Shown piece after piece: positions 18,871 to 29,204 of a DNA stretch of 64,000 nucleotides. The stretch's first letter is position 1. Each line of letters begins with the position of its first letter. The notes beneath the pieces are model-generated. The model made no database searches. It was not told the origin of the DNA and saw only the letters and a list, made by a program, of their open reading frames with translations. The position numbers and the translations under genes were made by a program. The DNA comes from Cyanophora paradoxa. Its lineage: Eukaryota; Glaucocystophyceae; Cyanophorales; Cyanophoraceae. Location of the stretch: the NCBI GenBank assembly GCA_004431415.1, contig QPMI01000227.1, positions 86,001 to 150,000 of the forward strand, read 5' to 3'.

Positions 18871-18937
18871 ATTCGCAAGCTCTACGCATGTGCATGCGCC
18901 TGGCCGCGGGAACCTCGCTCCTCCCCTTCATATGCAT

Positions 18938-19120
18938 AATGAGGAGCTCGAGCGCTAGCTATAGCTCGAGGTGAGACCTATAGCTAGGCCTGAGGGGGGA
19001 AATATATATATATATATTCCCCCCCTAGATCTCACCTAGCTAGAGCTCGAGCTCCGCCGACCAATATATATATTCCCCCCTAGATGTCACCTCGAGCTCG
19101 AGCTCCACCTACCAATATAT
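18938..19120. repeat. long imperfect palindrome around an (AT)n core
   Basis: GAGCTCGAG...TAGCTCGAGGTGAGA...GGGGGGAAATATATAT is mirrored by ATATATATTCCCCCCTAGATCTCACC...GAGCTCGAGCTC, giving arms of about 50 bp centred near 19008. A second partial copy of the right arm follows at 19060-19108. Confidence 0.75.
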
Positions 19121-19989
19121 GGCGGCGATGAATAAGGTGGCGGCGGGCCCGGGGGGGGGGCTTCGAAAAAGCCCAACCTTTCGGACACGCAAGCTTAATT
19201 ATAAGGGCCCACAGCTTATATAATTATTCAGTTAGGCCCGGCTCGGCGGTGTATACGTACATGCATATATACATGTACACATGTAGAGGCGCGGCGAGGG
19301 GCTGCGACTCTAGCCTGCGAGGGCCTGGCGGAAGCGCGGCGCGCAGCTGCAGCCGCCGGCCGCCCTGGCTGCCGGGCTCGCCGGGCGGAGCGCAGCCTCG
19401 GAGCACGGCGGCCTGGCGGCATGACTTGGTGGACGGGGTGGGGGCTCGCCGGGCGGAGCAGAGGCGCGTGGGGCAGCCGCCGGGCGCCGTGACTCGCCGG
19501 GTGGGGCGCAGCCTCGGAGCGCGGCAGCTCGCGGGGGGGCTCAGCCATGGCAGAGCAGAGGAGGCCCAGCACGGAGGCGGCGGATCCGGAGCAGCGTGCA
19601 GCCTACGGTGCAGGGCCAGGTCTACGCCTACCAAGCGCTGCAGCTGCCCGCTAAGCCTCATTGACGCTAAGACACTCGGACAGACAGGGAGGCTGAGGGA
19701 GCAGGCATGCATTGGCAGGGCTTACCACACGTGAGTGTGGGCTTGTTAAACATCTAGTTAGACTAATTGCAACCGTTGAACTGTATTTAAAAATTTCTAC
19801 TTTACTAAGTTAATTTTAACCGTTGAACGGCCGGGCTGGGCCTGCGCATGCACTGCGGCAACGCGTACGGTACTGTACATGTGGCATGGGCAATTGCAAG
19901 AGCTGCAGTCCAGCCTGGCACTGCGGCAGCCGCTGAGCCCATCGTGGCACTAGCACTGTTACGTACTATAAAGACCTTTAAATTCGATT
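19121..19989. other. no supported gene
   Basis: A plus-strand open frame at 19249-19734 (161 aa) is compositionally Ala/Arg/Gly-rich without recognisable domain. The rest is AT-mixed spacer with an open minus frame of no evident family. Confidence 0.35.
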
Positions 19990-20019
19990 TCGATCTGAAC
20001 CTTTTCGCCTCCCGTCCGC

Positions 20020-20325
20020 AGGCTGACTCCATGTCGGGCCCCCCAGGGCCTGTAGGGGCTCCCGACACCTCCCCGAGACGACCCCCGCCGCCACAAGACG
20101 CGATGCAGCACCACGCCGTGCGGGCACCTGCATCTATAGCTAGCCAGAGTGTCCGCGGGGAGGCGCATTACTCTCCTGAGGGGCCACGCAGGGCCCGGCT
20201 GTCCGAGCGTGAGCTTGGTGGGGGCCAGTTCGCTGGTGGGCTGGGCCCGCGGCCGCGGCGGCCGCAGTGTACATCCCACACTTGTATCCCGGACCTGCGT
20301 TTTCAGTACGTGTCCAAATGCGATC
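20020..20325. repeat. dispersed repeat family R1, most complete copy
   Basis: It matches 2945-3250 directly and 13612-13905 in inverted form. Its left edge, CCGCAGGCTGACTCCATGTCGGGCCCCC, recurs inverted at ~22360-22395. It contains the uninterrupted CTATAGCTAG site that carries the 47-bp LINE insertion in copy 1. Confidence 0.7.
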
Positions 20326-20472
20326 TGCTCAATTTCCTCAGCCTACATCGCCCGTCAACTTCAATCGGCATTCGAGGCTGGGCCAGCGTCCGCTGTGCCT
20401 TCGGGGGAAGAGGCAGGACCGCCCTCGAAGAGGACCAGCTTCGAGTGCAGCTCTGATGACGACACCCAAGGC

Positions 20473-22251
20473 CTACTCCAGTAATCCCCAGTGAATGCCC
20501 AGCCATCCTCGCCCTCCTTCTGCATATAATGGCTCGCTCAAACTGGAAAGGAAAAAAGGCTGCAATGAAAAAACCATACCTTGAACCAACGGGGCACCCA
20601 CTGCTCAGCGGCAGCCTCACGGGCGCGACGCTCAGCACGTTGTTTCTCTTCAAGGCGATGCTTCTCAGAGCCCGCCAGCGAGGATTCTCCCTTTTGCAGA
20701 GCCCGGCGATCGGGCCGAATGCGGGAGTCAGTGGGAGGAAGCTCCTTCTCGCACTCGGGATCCAAAGCTGTAGGGGTAGATAAGTGAAAATTTCACAATG
20801 ATATTTCCTGCAAAACTTGCGCACAATTGAGCTCTTCCGTGAAGTCGGTGAAACGCCACCTTCGGCTGCACTTAGCATCGCAAATCGCTGATTTGACCAC
20901 ACAGACATGCACTTGTTCTGTGTCTTGGGCTTGCCCTGCCAGAGTGTGAAGGGCTCGCCATCCGGGTTCCGACCATCATCCGCAACGCGCTGTGCTGTGA
21001 GCACCTCGTTCCAGCGCCCTTCCAGAGCGATCCTAGGTTATCCTTTTTAGAGTTTGGATGCAAAGAAAGGCAGAGGAGCTCACCGTGGCGCTCCGTTTTC
21101 ATCGTAAACACCGCCCTCGATTGCGTGCCACTGCGCAGATCCCCAGCCGCACTTTTTGAAGTGCAGCACCGCCTTGGCAGCGTGCTTATCGCAGGTGACA
21201 GTAACAGTGCCGTAGTGATCGATCCAGGTCGAACCCAGCAAGAGGTTGTGTACACACGTACTGTTGCGATCAAATCAAAACCGGAATGAACGATACGCCC
21301 CACTTCGAAAAACTCACGTCGGAGTCGTCCATGTGAACGTTTCTGCCTCTTTCGTGAACGTAATGGATCTAGAGCCGGACTGGCTCGTATAGATTTCAAT
21401 GGAGTTGCCAAAGAACTTGGTCTTTGGATTCGAAGTCTCCTTCAGCACCCAGCCTTCGCCAGTGCAGTGCGCGGCGCCAACCGGAGGATGGTGGCTAACC
21501 TGTGCGCGGCTTAAGGACAAGCGGGTCGCTGGAAGAGAACACCCGACCACGAACCTGCTCCGCAATGTAGCGGACCTTCTTATCCTTGCGAATAAACTCG
21601 AAGGTTTCTCCGAGGATGGGGTTGAACGGCTTGCCTGCAACAACGGCGGCTCGGACTGCGCATCCGAGCCAAACAGAGAAGCAAGCAAACGAAATGAACC
21701 GAAGCGTTCAGTGTGGTGAAACACGGAGACCGCAAAGGCAGCCACGTAAGCCAGCCGATCGATCGGCTTGTCGCATGCGGCAGCCTGGATGACGGCGACT
21801 TAGCGAGCTAACAACGCGGCAACGGAGCGCGCAAGCGCGAGCACCTTGTCGAGGAGCTCTGAATACTCCAGCATCTCACACTGGCGCTGGAGCGCTGTCG
21901 TCGGCTCGAATGCCCAAATGGGGAGCGAAAAGGAGATTGCCAGGACGTCGGTCCCAACAAACGATGACCATTTCTTCCACTGCTCGCGCACGTTCGCTTC
22001 ACCAGCGGCGTGCAGCAACGCGTTGGCGGTCTCCTCGTTTGAGTCATCTGGATTCTCCACCTCCAGGTCCTCGTATCTGCGTAGCGGGTCGCTGTCGACA
22101 ACCTGCGGCGGTCGCGCGCGCTGGGTGCAGCGCACCCGAGGTACGACTTGACGGAGGGCGGCAGATAGTCCACTCCCGCCGAGACCGCGCCTTTCATCAT
22201 GGAGAAGGCGCCGCCCGCCAGGCTCTTCCCGGCATTGACGAAAAACGACAT
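20473..22251 (-). CDS. oxysterol-binding protein-related protein (ORP), about nine exons
   Basis: ORPs exchange sterols or phosphatidylserine for phosphoinositides at membrane contact sites. On the minus strand: MSFFVNAGKSLAGG start, then FVGTDVLAISFSLPIWAFEP, AGKPFNPILGETFEF, the family fingerprint EQ-VSHHPP (split by an intron near 21.5 kb), GSTWIDHYGTVTVTC, LHFKKCGWG...IEGGVYDENG, GRWNEVL, NPDGEPFTLW and the C-terminal LPPTDSRIRPDRRAL...EEKQRAERR...PRWFK. These are the ordered blocks of the OSBP lipid-binding barrel; no PH or FFAT motif is seen, so it is a short ORP. Introns are about 45-60 nt. The phase of the first two introns and the last exon (stop at 20473) are uncertain. Confidence 0.9.
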
Positions 22252-22359
22252 CGAGAAACGCTCTGCGCCTACAGCTACGAGATCGCCCGCTGTCGAACAG
22301 TCGATTCTGAGTCAAAGACGTTCGGGGTACAAGCCTTTTCTGGTGAACGTTCCGCAGCC

Positions 22360-22827
22360 CCGGGGGGCCCGACATGAAGTCAGCCTGCGGTGGGCGCCGG
22401 GGGGCGCGAAAAGGGGTCAGAACGGCCGGGCCGGCAACGGCGAGGGCCGCACTCTCCTATGCGTAGCCCAGACATGCGTAGTACACAGCTAGCTATAGCT
22501 CTGTCTACGCTGAACGCAGCCCCCTCTCGATCGAGGAAGCATGACATGCACATGTGCAGCCCACATGTGGGTCACGGATGCAGCTAGCTATTTATAGCTG
22601 GCGCCGGCCGCTAGCTTGTGTGTCTTCCCTGAACGCAGAACTAGACAATAGCGCTGTGTGACTCTCTTTGGGCATGCACTCGCCAAGCGCTTACATTCCT
22701 CGGGTGTCACGGGCGGGCCTTGCGGGGATGGAGCGTTACTTCCCTTCTGGGCGTTGTGGGGGGAACGGCCAGGCCGGCAAGAACATCAGCAATGTGAGGT
22801 CACAGATGCAGCTAGCTAACCAAATCT
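22360..22827. repeat. R1 and R2 fragments in the intergenic region
   Basis: 22360-22395 matches the inverted left edge of R1, and 22425-22520 is the inverted R2 block. TAGCTAGCTATAGC-type self-complementary runs occur at 22490 and 22583. No gene is supported between the ORP and dehydrogenase genes. Confidence 0.5.
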
Positions 22828-24266
22828 TTACAGATATCCTTTTGCACATGCAAGCTCCGCGTTCAGGATGGAGCCACCAGCAGCACCAATGACAGTGTTG
22901 TGCGAGAGGAGGACGAACTTGATGTCGAAGAGCGGGCACTCGCGAACACGTCCAACCGTCACCGTGTAGCCACTGTTTGCCTCTCGATCCAGGCGCGGCT
23001 GTGGCCTGTCCTTCTCACTGCGGACAATGATGTGCTGCTTTGGGAGAGATGGAAGGTTCATCTTTTCCAGGTCCGGTGTCGAGTAATTCCTCAACACCTG
23101 AATGAATATACAACATCACAGGTCGGCTTGACCTTGCCATGGGAAGAAGCAGACCTCTTCAACCTCCGCAGCAGTGGCCTTCTTCTTCAGCTTGAGAGAC
23201 ACACACTCCGTGTGGCCATCAATCACGTGAACTCGGTTGCAGTGTGCGCTGTGCAATACGAATTAATTGAAGTCGGAGGCGATTGAAGCTTGCACCTACC
23301 TGAGCTTCATGTTCGCATCGACGAAGGCATTGCCGTCCCATCCGCCAAGAATCTTGTTCGGCTCAGCCTCTACCTTGGGTTCCTCACCATCGATAAAGGG
23401 CACGACGTTATCTGTGATGTCGAGGGAGGCCACGCCAGGGTAGCCTGCCCCAGAAATAGCCTAAAGGCGCAATGTCGGACATCGGAGAACGATTCGCGGT
23501 CAAAAGCTCACCTGCATAGTAACAACGAAGCATTGATCGATGCCAAATGCCTCCGCAATCGGCTTCAGCGCAATGACGAGGCCGGTGCTGGAGCAGTTCG
23601 CATTGGTGACGATGAAGCCGCGCTTGTAACCATGGTTCTGGCGCTGCTTGACGACGGAGTCCACGTGCGATGCGTTGACGTTCGGAATGAGAATGGGTAC
23701 GTCAGCATCGTAGCGGTGGTTCTTGGCGTTACTGAATACGGCAATATCGCTGCGGAATCAAGCGGCAGGATCGGTTCCAGCGCGCAGCGCCTTCGACGGA
23801 CGCTCCCGCACCTCTTAGCGAACGCCACCTCGACCTCGCCGGCAACGTTGCTGTCGAGCCCTGAAAAGACGAGGTCGCAGCCCCGGAAGAGCTCGGGCTT
23901 GCACTCGCAGATCACGAGGTCCGCGACGGATGCCGGGATCGGACTGGACTGCTTCCAGCGCACGACATCCTTGTACTTTTTACCCGCAGAGGCCTCGGAC
24001 GCGCCGAGGTGCGTGACCGTGAACCTGCGGCAGCGGTCCACATCAGTCACGGCCAAGCTCGAGATACGTGCTAGCGCTCACCACGGGTGATCCTTGAGCA
24101 GCACTATGAACTGCACCCGAGCGCCTGGAGTCAACAACAGGAAAAACCGCGCAAAAAGGCAGCGCTCTAGGTCCACCGCTGCGACCCTAGCGGCGGCGGA
24201 AACACTCGCCTTCTGGCCAACCGTTCCTGTCGCGCCAAGGATTCCGACCGAGTACTTGCGCGTCAT
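22828..24266 (-). CDS. asd: aspartate-semialdehyde dehydrogenase, seven exons
   Basis: The enzyme makes aspartate semialdehyde from aspartyl phosphate with NADPH, the branch point to lysine, threonine and methionine. Exons (minus) are 24266-24210, 24110-24082, 24024-23812, 23749-23512, 23460-23300, 23248-23155 and 23097-22828, giving 1062 nt, 353 residues, all phases consistent. Blocks: [12 protein letters not shown] (NADP-binding), [12 protein letters not shown], the active-site [30 protein letters not shown] and the end [18 protein letters not shown]. The AGKKY and EASAG blocks mark the fungal/archaeal-type subfamily rather than the common bacterial one. Intron 1 starts with GC (AAG|GCGAGT), a GC-AG intron. 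It is divergently transcribed from the signal peptidase subunit gene. Confidence 0.95.
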
Positions 24267-24476
24267 TCCCGCTCTTTCCGGAGGCTGAAGAGAATCGGCC
24301 CAACCCGCGGGGTACAGGGTCTCGAAGCCCCGGTCTTTGCTACATGCAAAGCTGCGAGTGAGCCGTGCGTGTATCGTGAACAGCAAGCGCATTATCCTGC
24401 CGGCGTGCGGCGAGCCCTGTGGCGGTGCCGCGTTGGAACGGCGAGCCCCGCGCTACACGGCTCCGAGCGCGACGCG
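24267..24476. promoter_or_regulatory. 210-bp divergent promoter region
   Basis: The starts of the dehydrogenase (24266, minus) and SPCS2 (24477, plus) face away from each other with only 210 bp between. They must share or closely pack their promoters. No TATA box is evident. Confidence 0.55.
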
Positions 24477-25211
24477 ATGGGGCATTTCTGGTCTCGCCAG
24501 AAGCCCTCGGAGACGGCCGATGAAGGCACTCAGCTGTGCGCACCGTCGACGCCCCCGCACCGCCGCCGCCCTCACGCGCTCGCCGACAGGCCGCCGATCA
24601 ACCTGTACGACGGGCTCACGCTGAAGCGCATTCTCGACGACGCTGCGGCTCGTGTGGTTCTCGAAGCGGGCTACCCGGACGACCTCTCCATCAGCAACTG
24701 GAAGCTGGGTCTCGGCGTGTTGGCGTGCCTGTTCGCCCTTGTCGCCCACGTGTTTCCTGGCCCGTTCCCGACGAATCGCACGGCGCTTGCGCTCTGTTGC
24801 ATCGGCTACTTCGCGTGCAGCTTCGGCCTTACGTTGCTGAGCATGGCGAAGGAGCGCGACTGCATCCTGCTGACGGGCCCCAAGCGCTCGACGGCTGGCC
24901 CTACGAAGTACGGCGTGGACGCCGGCGTTGGGTTGCGTCTCCGATCCCGCTTGCCTCGGTACAGCGAAACCTACTCTCTAGTCCTGGAACCGAACGACGG
25001 GCATGGCTGGCATATGCCCTCGCTGAACCCACTGCGGCTTCTCGGAATTTCCAGCGGTGGCGACGCGGGGCCGCTGGAGCCGGGGGCACCCTTCCGCCTC
25101 GAGAAGCGTGTCGGCAGCGTATTCGACGCTGGTGGGGGCTTCTGCGAAGTGGAGTTTGAAGCGGAGGTCGCCAAACTCCTCGCAGCTTTCGAAAGCAAGA
25201 AAGCGGCTTAG
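24477..25211 (+). CDS. SPCS2: signal peptidase complex subunit 2 (SPC25 family)
   Basis: This is a non-catalytic subunit of the ER signal peptidase complex that helps it engage the translocon. The intronless 244-residue frame starts MGHFWSRQK. It contains INLYDGLTLKRILDDAA, then DLSISNWKLGLGVLACLFALV (first membrane helix), FPTNRTALALCCIGYFACSF (second helix), and KERDCILLTG, the family's ordered blocks. The remaining ~100 residues form the cytosolic C-terminal domain and end ESKKAA. An upstream in-frame ATG at 24369 exists, but the residues before 24477 show no conservation and lie in the divergent promoter. I therefore chose 24477. Confidence 0.88.
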   Translation: MGHFWSRQKPSETADEGTQLCAPSTPPHRRRPHALADRPPINLYDGLTLKRILDDAAARVVLEAGYPDDLSISNWKLGLGVLACLFALVAHVFPGPFPTNRTALALCCIGYFACSFGLTLLSMAKERDCILLTGPKRSTAGPTKYGVDAGVGLRLRSRLPRYSETYSLVLEPNDGHGWHMPSLNPLRLLGISSGGDAGPLEPGAPFRLEKRVGSVFDAGGGFCEVEFEAEVAKLLAAFESKKAA

Positions 25212-25489
25212 CGCCCTTCTTGCAGTTTCTGTCAGCGCTTTTGACTTCGATTTTGATTGGCGATTTCGATTAGGAAGTTGAGAATAGGACGATTTGAGAA
25301 TAGGGGCAGGGCGGGGCCCACATGCACGCGGGGCAAAAATATTACTCAATATCCAGACCCGTGCCCCAAGCTAAGGTCCAGCCCCCGCCCCGTAGCCCAA
25401 ATCGATTCCGTTCACAAATGTGCTGCAGCAGGCGCATGTGCATTCGATTTCCAGTTGGATTTCACGTGTCACGATTAAATGCGAAGGCA
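25212..25489. other. intergenic spacer
   Basis: It contains TTTTGACTTCGATTTTGATTGG-like phrases related to the degenerate repeats at 16.4-17 kb. Nothing else is recognised. Confidence 0.4.
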
Positions 25490-28400
25490 TCAGACAATCT
25501 TCAAGGAGCTCAAAAGAGCAGCCATCTGGCGGTACTCTGCAAGAAGCGCCCCAATATCACCAATACGAAGGTCCTCTGCTCGGGCTGCATAGAACCGCTG
25601 CCCGAGGTTTGAGGCTGCATGTGCACCGTCTGGAGAAGGGAGGGAAAACACGCCATCCATAGCTTGAGTAGGGGTGGAAAGAAAGTTGCTCGGGCGTGCC
25701 GGAGGTGCAGCTGGAATGGCGACAAGGGGCTTGGGGGTGAAGTTCGGAGATGATCGTGGACCAGGAATGGGGGTCAAGGGCTGCAGAACAGTAGGGGCTT
25801 CCGGGCTCTCCTGAGGAGGCCAAGGAGTGCTGAGGTCCAGAAGATCGCCCTCATCAGGCACATGATCTCCTGAGGCAGAAACTGCCACACTGTCTCGATC
25901 TACAGCTACTGGAGCTGTGTTCGTATCACCAAGGAGTCCATGAGCGGCTCCCTCAGTGACAGCTGGACTTCCATTGCTTGAGAAGAGGTTGGCATTGGCA
26001 GAAGACAGGGATCGGATGGTGTCGTCATCCGGAATGGGAGATGTATCAGCATTGGCACTAGAAAGAGATGCAGAGAGGCCAGAGGGAGGTGGTGACGAAG
26101 GCTCGGTTGTGCCAGGTGGAACGGCAGGTGGTTCGCCAGAGGGGGCAGATGATGACGCTGTGGCATCAGCGACCTCTCCTGAGCAGTTCTTTAGCTCTCT
26201 GAGGAAACCCTCGGGGTCAAGAATGAAAAAGAAATGGATGGAAAGTTTTTGACCGTAGGTAAGTTGCATGTGGAATATCCAAGCAAGTCTCGTTAAGGGA
26301 CTTCACGAAGGATGCAGCAGATGCTAATGCAGTCAGGTAATATGCAGACTCCCCGCCGAGACGCGCTGGATTCCGGTACCGGTTAATGAATCTGCCCTTC
26401 AGTGTGAGAAGCAGGGATTGGAGGAAAGAGTGGACAGGTCGCTTACTCAATATTAGAGTGCAGTGCAGGCGGATTCGCCCGAAGAACAGCATAAATTAAT
26501 GCCGGGAGAAACTCGTCAGCTCCTGTTCCAGATCCTCTCCGATGAGCAACAATCGCTCCAACAATCTGGAATGCCTCTCAGATCGCCTATGACTACAAAC
26601 GTGGCCGATCATCACCTTGCAGCAGTTGAGAACGCAGACAATCTTGTCTCTTGGGCTCTTGTACTGACTCATCTGCCCACATGTGAACAGGATGCAGAAA
26701 GCCGGTGCATGAAGTTCGTACACCTTCTGTAACTCTGCTGCTGCACGGGTCCAGTGAGGCTCGTCTGCAGGGCCGACGCCACGCATCTCAAGGTGCTCAG
26801 GCCTGACGAAAGCATGTCGTCGGATCTGCTCACGGATTAACGAAATCAAAATCACAGAATCTCTGGGGAAACCTTCTCGCCTGTTGATCGAGTTTTGCAT
26901 CTTCTTCAGCATCCTCCGGTGTTGGGCAAAACGCTCTACGTAGTCGGTCAGGGAAGGAATACCCAGCGAAATGAATCATCACCTGGGGTATATCTTGGTG
27001 CAGACATACTTCTCAAGCGACTCTGAAACGCCATCCAACTCCTCAGATCCAGCACCACGCATCATTGGAAGGGCAGCGATAGCTCGCTCAGTCTGCTGCA
27101 AGAACTCCCGGACACGTTCGTGCTCTTTGACACCGTACGGAAGTGGTGCAGCCCCGACGGGGCGCTCACAGAATGCTTTGGTGAAGCTGAGGAAAAATCG
27201 CTATTTGGCCCCAAAAGCATTAAAAATACGATCGCTTACTTCTTGATGGATATGACAATCTCTGATGCACTTCGGTCCCGCATCTTCTCAAGAAACGCTT
27301 GGAAGCTGCGAAAGAAGTGCACTTAAATAAACCATTTCATGCAAGAACTCCAATAAACCACTTAAATTTCAATGACCTTGCTCCAAAGGACGCGCCCCCC
27401 AAATTGCCAGCAGTCATGTCCTCCGTGCGTCTGTCGTCGATGTGCCCAACTGAGCCCTGAGCCAGCGTAGGTGGTGTGGTGAACTCAGGGTGCCTGTTGT
27501 CCACAGGTGAAGCAGCTGATTCACGTGTACTGACAGCGGTTGCTGAAGGTGGGGATTGTCCAACAATTTGAGGACCGCTGGAAGCAGGAGCCTGTAGTGA
27601 TCCTCCAGATGCTGACTGGGGTGAATTTGAAGGGACCGAATTGACGTTCTGGGCTTGAAACAAAGAACGTAGCTTCGAAGGGACAATGTAGCTCATTGCG
27701 GACCCGAAGATTTCTCCCCGCCCAGAAGAGCCTTCAACTGTGGGCGGCTGTGGCTGCGCCACGAATGACTCCGGAGAAGTGTTCGAGAAGCTGTTGCGCC
27801 GTGGGTGCGATTCATGCGTTTCTGGGGATTTTCCCCGGGTGAGTCTTCCATCTGCACTTCGCGGGCTCGAAGGCGCCGACTGAGCATGAGATGATTCACC
27901 CCCAGCCTGGGCCTGCTCTATGGGTGTTCGTGCTGATTTAGCTGGTTGCCAGATGAGTGAGCTTTCGTGTGCGCAGCCCGGTGTGTAAAGAGGCTCCGAG
28001 AGGAGAAATAGTGGGAAGGAAGTGCTCCGACCGCCAGCCGGGAGCTGAACCGTTGTCTCGCGGAGAAGGGTGTGACGCGACAACAGGGGGCAAGGGCCCT
28101 CGTCGAACATATAGCTCGAGGCAAAGGCCACGTGCACGTCGCGCAGCTCCTCAAGCTCTGCAGGGCCCCCAGCCAGCAGCTTCAATGTCTTCTCCTCCCG
28201 ATCCAAAATACCTGTGCCTCGGAAGATCACTAGTTGCATTCGCAGGGGTTCTTTGCACGAACCATGCATGCCTGACAGCGTGATGAAATGCTGCTTGTTC
28301 GTGGAGCTCAGAAACCCCGCCTGCCCGTGCCCCTGGGGAATTAAACGTTGCGTGCTAGCCCTAGCAGTCAAAAAATAGCTACACACATGAGAGAGCATCA

Positions 28401-28674
28401 TGAGTTTCGTCACCCCATGAGTTTGCGGCTCTAAAGAGACGCTCTGTGGGATGAACAGGACTGGTACATGCGGTGCAAATCTCCGGTCGACGAGAAAATC
28501 AGGGAGGTTCCGATAGTTGGCGTTCTCTCTGATGGCCCGAAGCAAAGCGTTCTCGGCCTTCTCAAACCTTGGCGTGGGGCCTTTCACGTCAGCCTCCATC
28601 TGCCCTGCGCGGGCTCGATGGCTTACGTACTCGACGAAGCTCGATTCGCCCATAACGCGCCAGCGGAGCGACAA
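25490..28674 (-). CDS. VPS9-domain protein (Rab5-type guanine nucleotide exchange factor), multi-exon
   Basis: VPS9 domains activate Rab5-family GTPases on early endosomes. The first exon (28674-~27370, ~445 codons; the second ATG at 28653 may be the true start) holds an unrecognised N-terminal region and a Ser/Pro-rich linker. Exons between 27330 and 26270 read LPMMRGAGSEELDG, VRPEHLEM, SPRDKIVCVLNCCK, GADEFLPALIYAVLRANPP, LHSNIE and RFINRYRNPARLGGE with SAYYLTALASAASFV. These are the VPS9 core in order, including the catalytic Asp/Tyr region (GADEFLP, YYLT). Introns are about 50-70 nt. The C-terminal exon (26190-25490) is a ~230-residue disordered Ser/Pro/Ala region ending with YRQMAALLSSLKIV. 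No RUN, Ras-association or A20 finger was seen. Confidence 0.85.
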
Positions 28675-29204
28675 TCTTTCGTTCTAGAGGCGGCGCACGG
28701 CGCGTGCGCATCTGCGCACGGGTCGAAATAAAGTGGAATCGATTGAGAGAGCGCGCGGGCGCTGTACGCACGCGTAGAGAGCCCGAGAATGTGAATGGAG
28801 GACGGGACCGAGCGGCGCTGACCGACGCGGCGCTGGCTATGGCCCAAACGGCGCTAAGGACTAAGGAACCGGCCCAAGTCGGCAAGCCCGGGGCTCGCAG
28901 CGTCAAGCTGCGCTGACGCTCTCGAGGCGAGCCGCGCTGTTGCGCGAGAAACCGCTCGAAGGTCAGGCACAGTTCAACCACAGTTGAACCACAGTTCAAC
29001 CACTTTCTCTGGGGGTACAAGGGAATATTTCGGGTGCGGCTTTCCACTCTCCGGGCGCAGCTGGGCAGACGCGGCCGTGCAGGTTCTCTTGTGGCGTTGT
29101 GCACGTGATCTGAGTGCGCACGTACGGCTCCGCTCCGCTCAACTGAGCCGGTCCCCGCGGGTTGAGTTCTGCGCCAGCCCCCGGATTGAGCCAGCCCCCG
29201 AACC
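28675..29204. promoter_or_regulatory. divergent region between the VPS9 and ketosynthase genes
   Basis: 530 bp separate the two starts. The segment 28700-29204 is duplicated (direct orientation, ~90% by eye) at 55975-56534, with GGCACAGTTCAACCAC and ACTTTCTCTGGGGGTACAAG blocks in both. The conservation covers the ketosynthase promoter and not a coding frame. Confidence 0.6.

Noticed and set aside
24369-25211. Longer 280-aa reading of the signal peptidase subunit
   Set aside because: The extra 36 residues lie in the divergent promoter and are unlike the family; MGHFWSRQK at 24477 is the better start.
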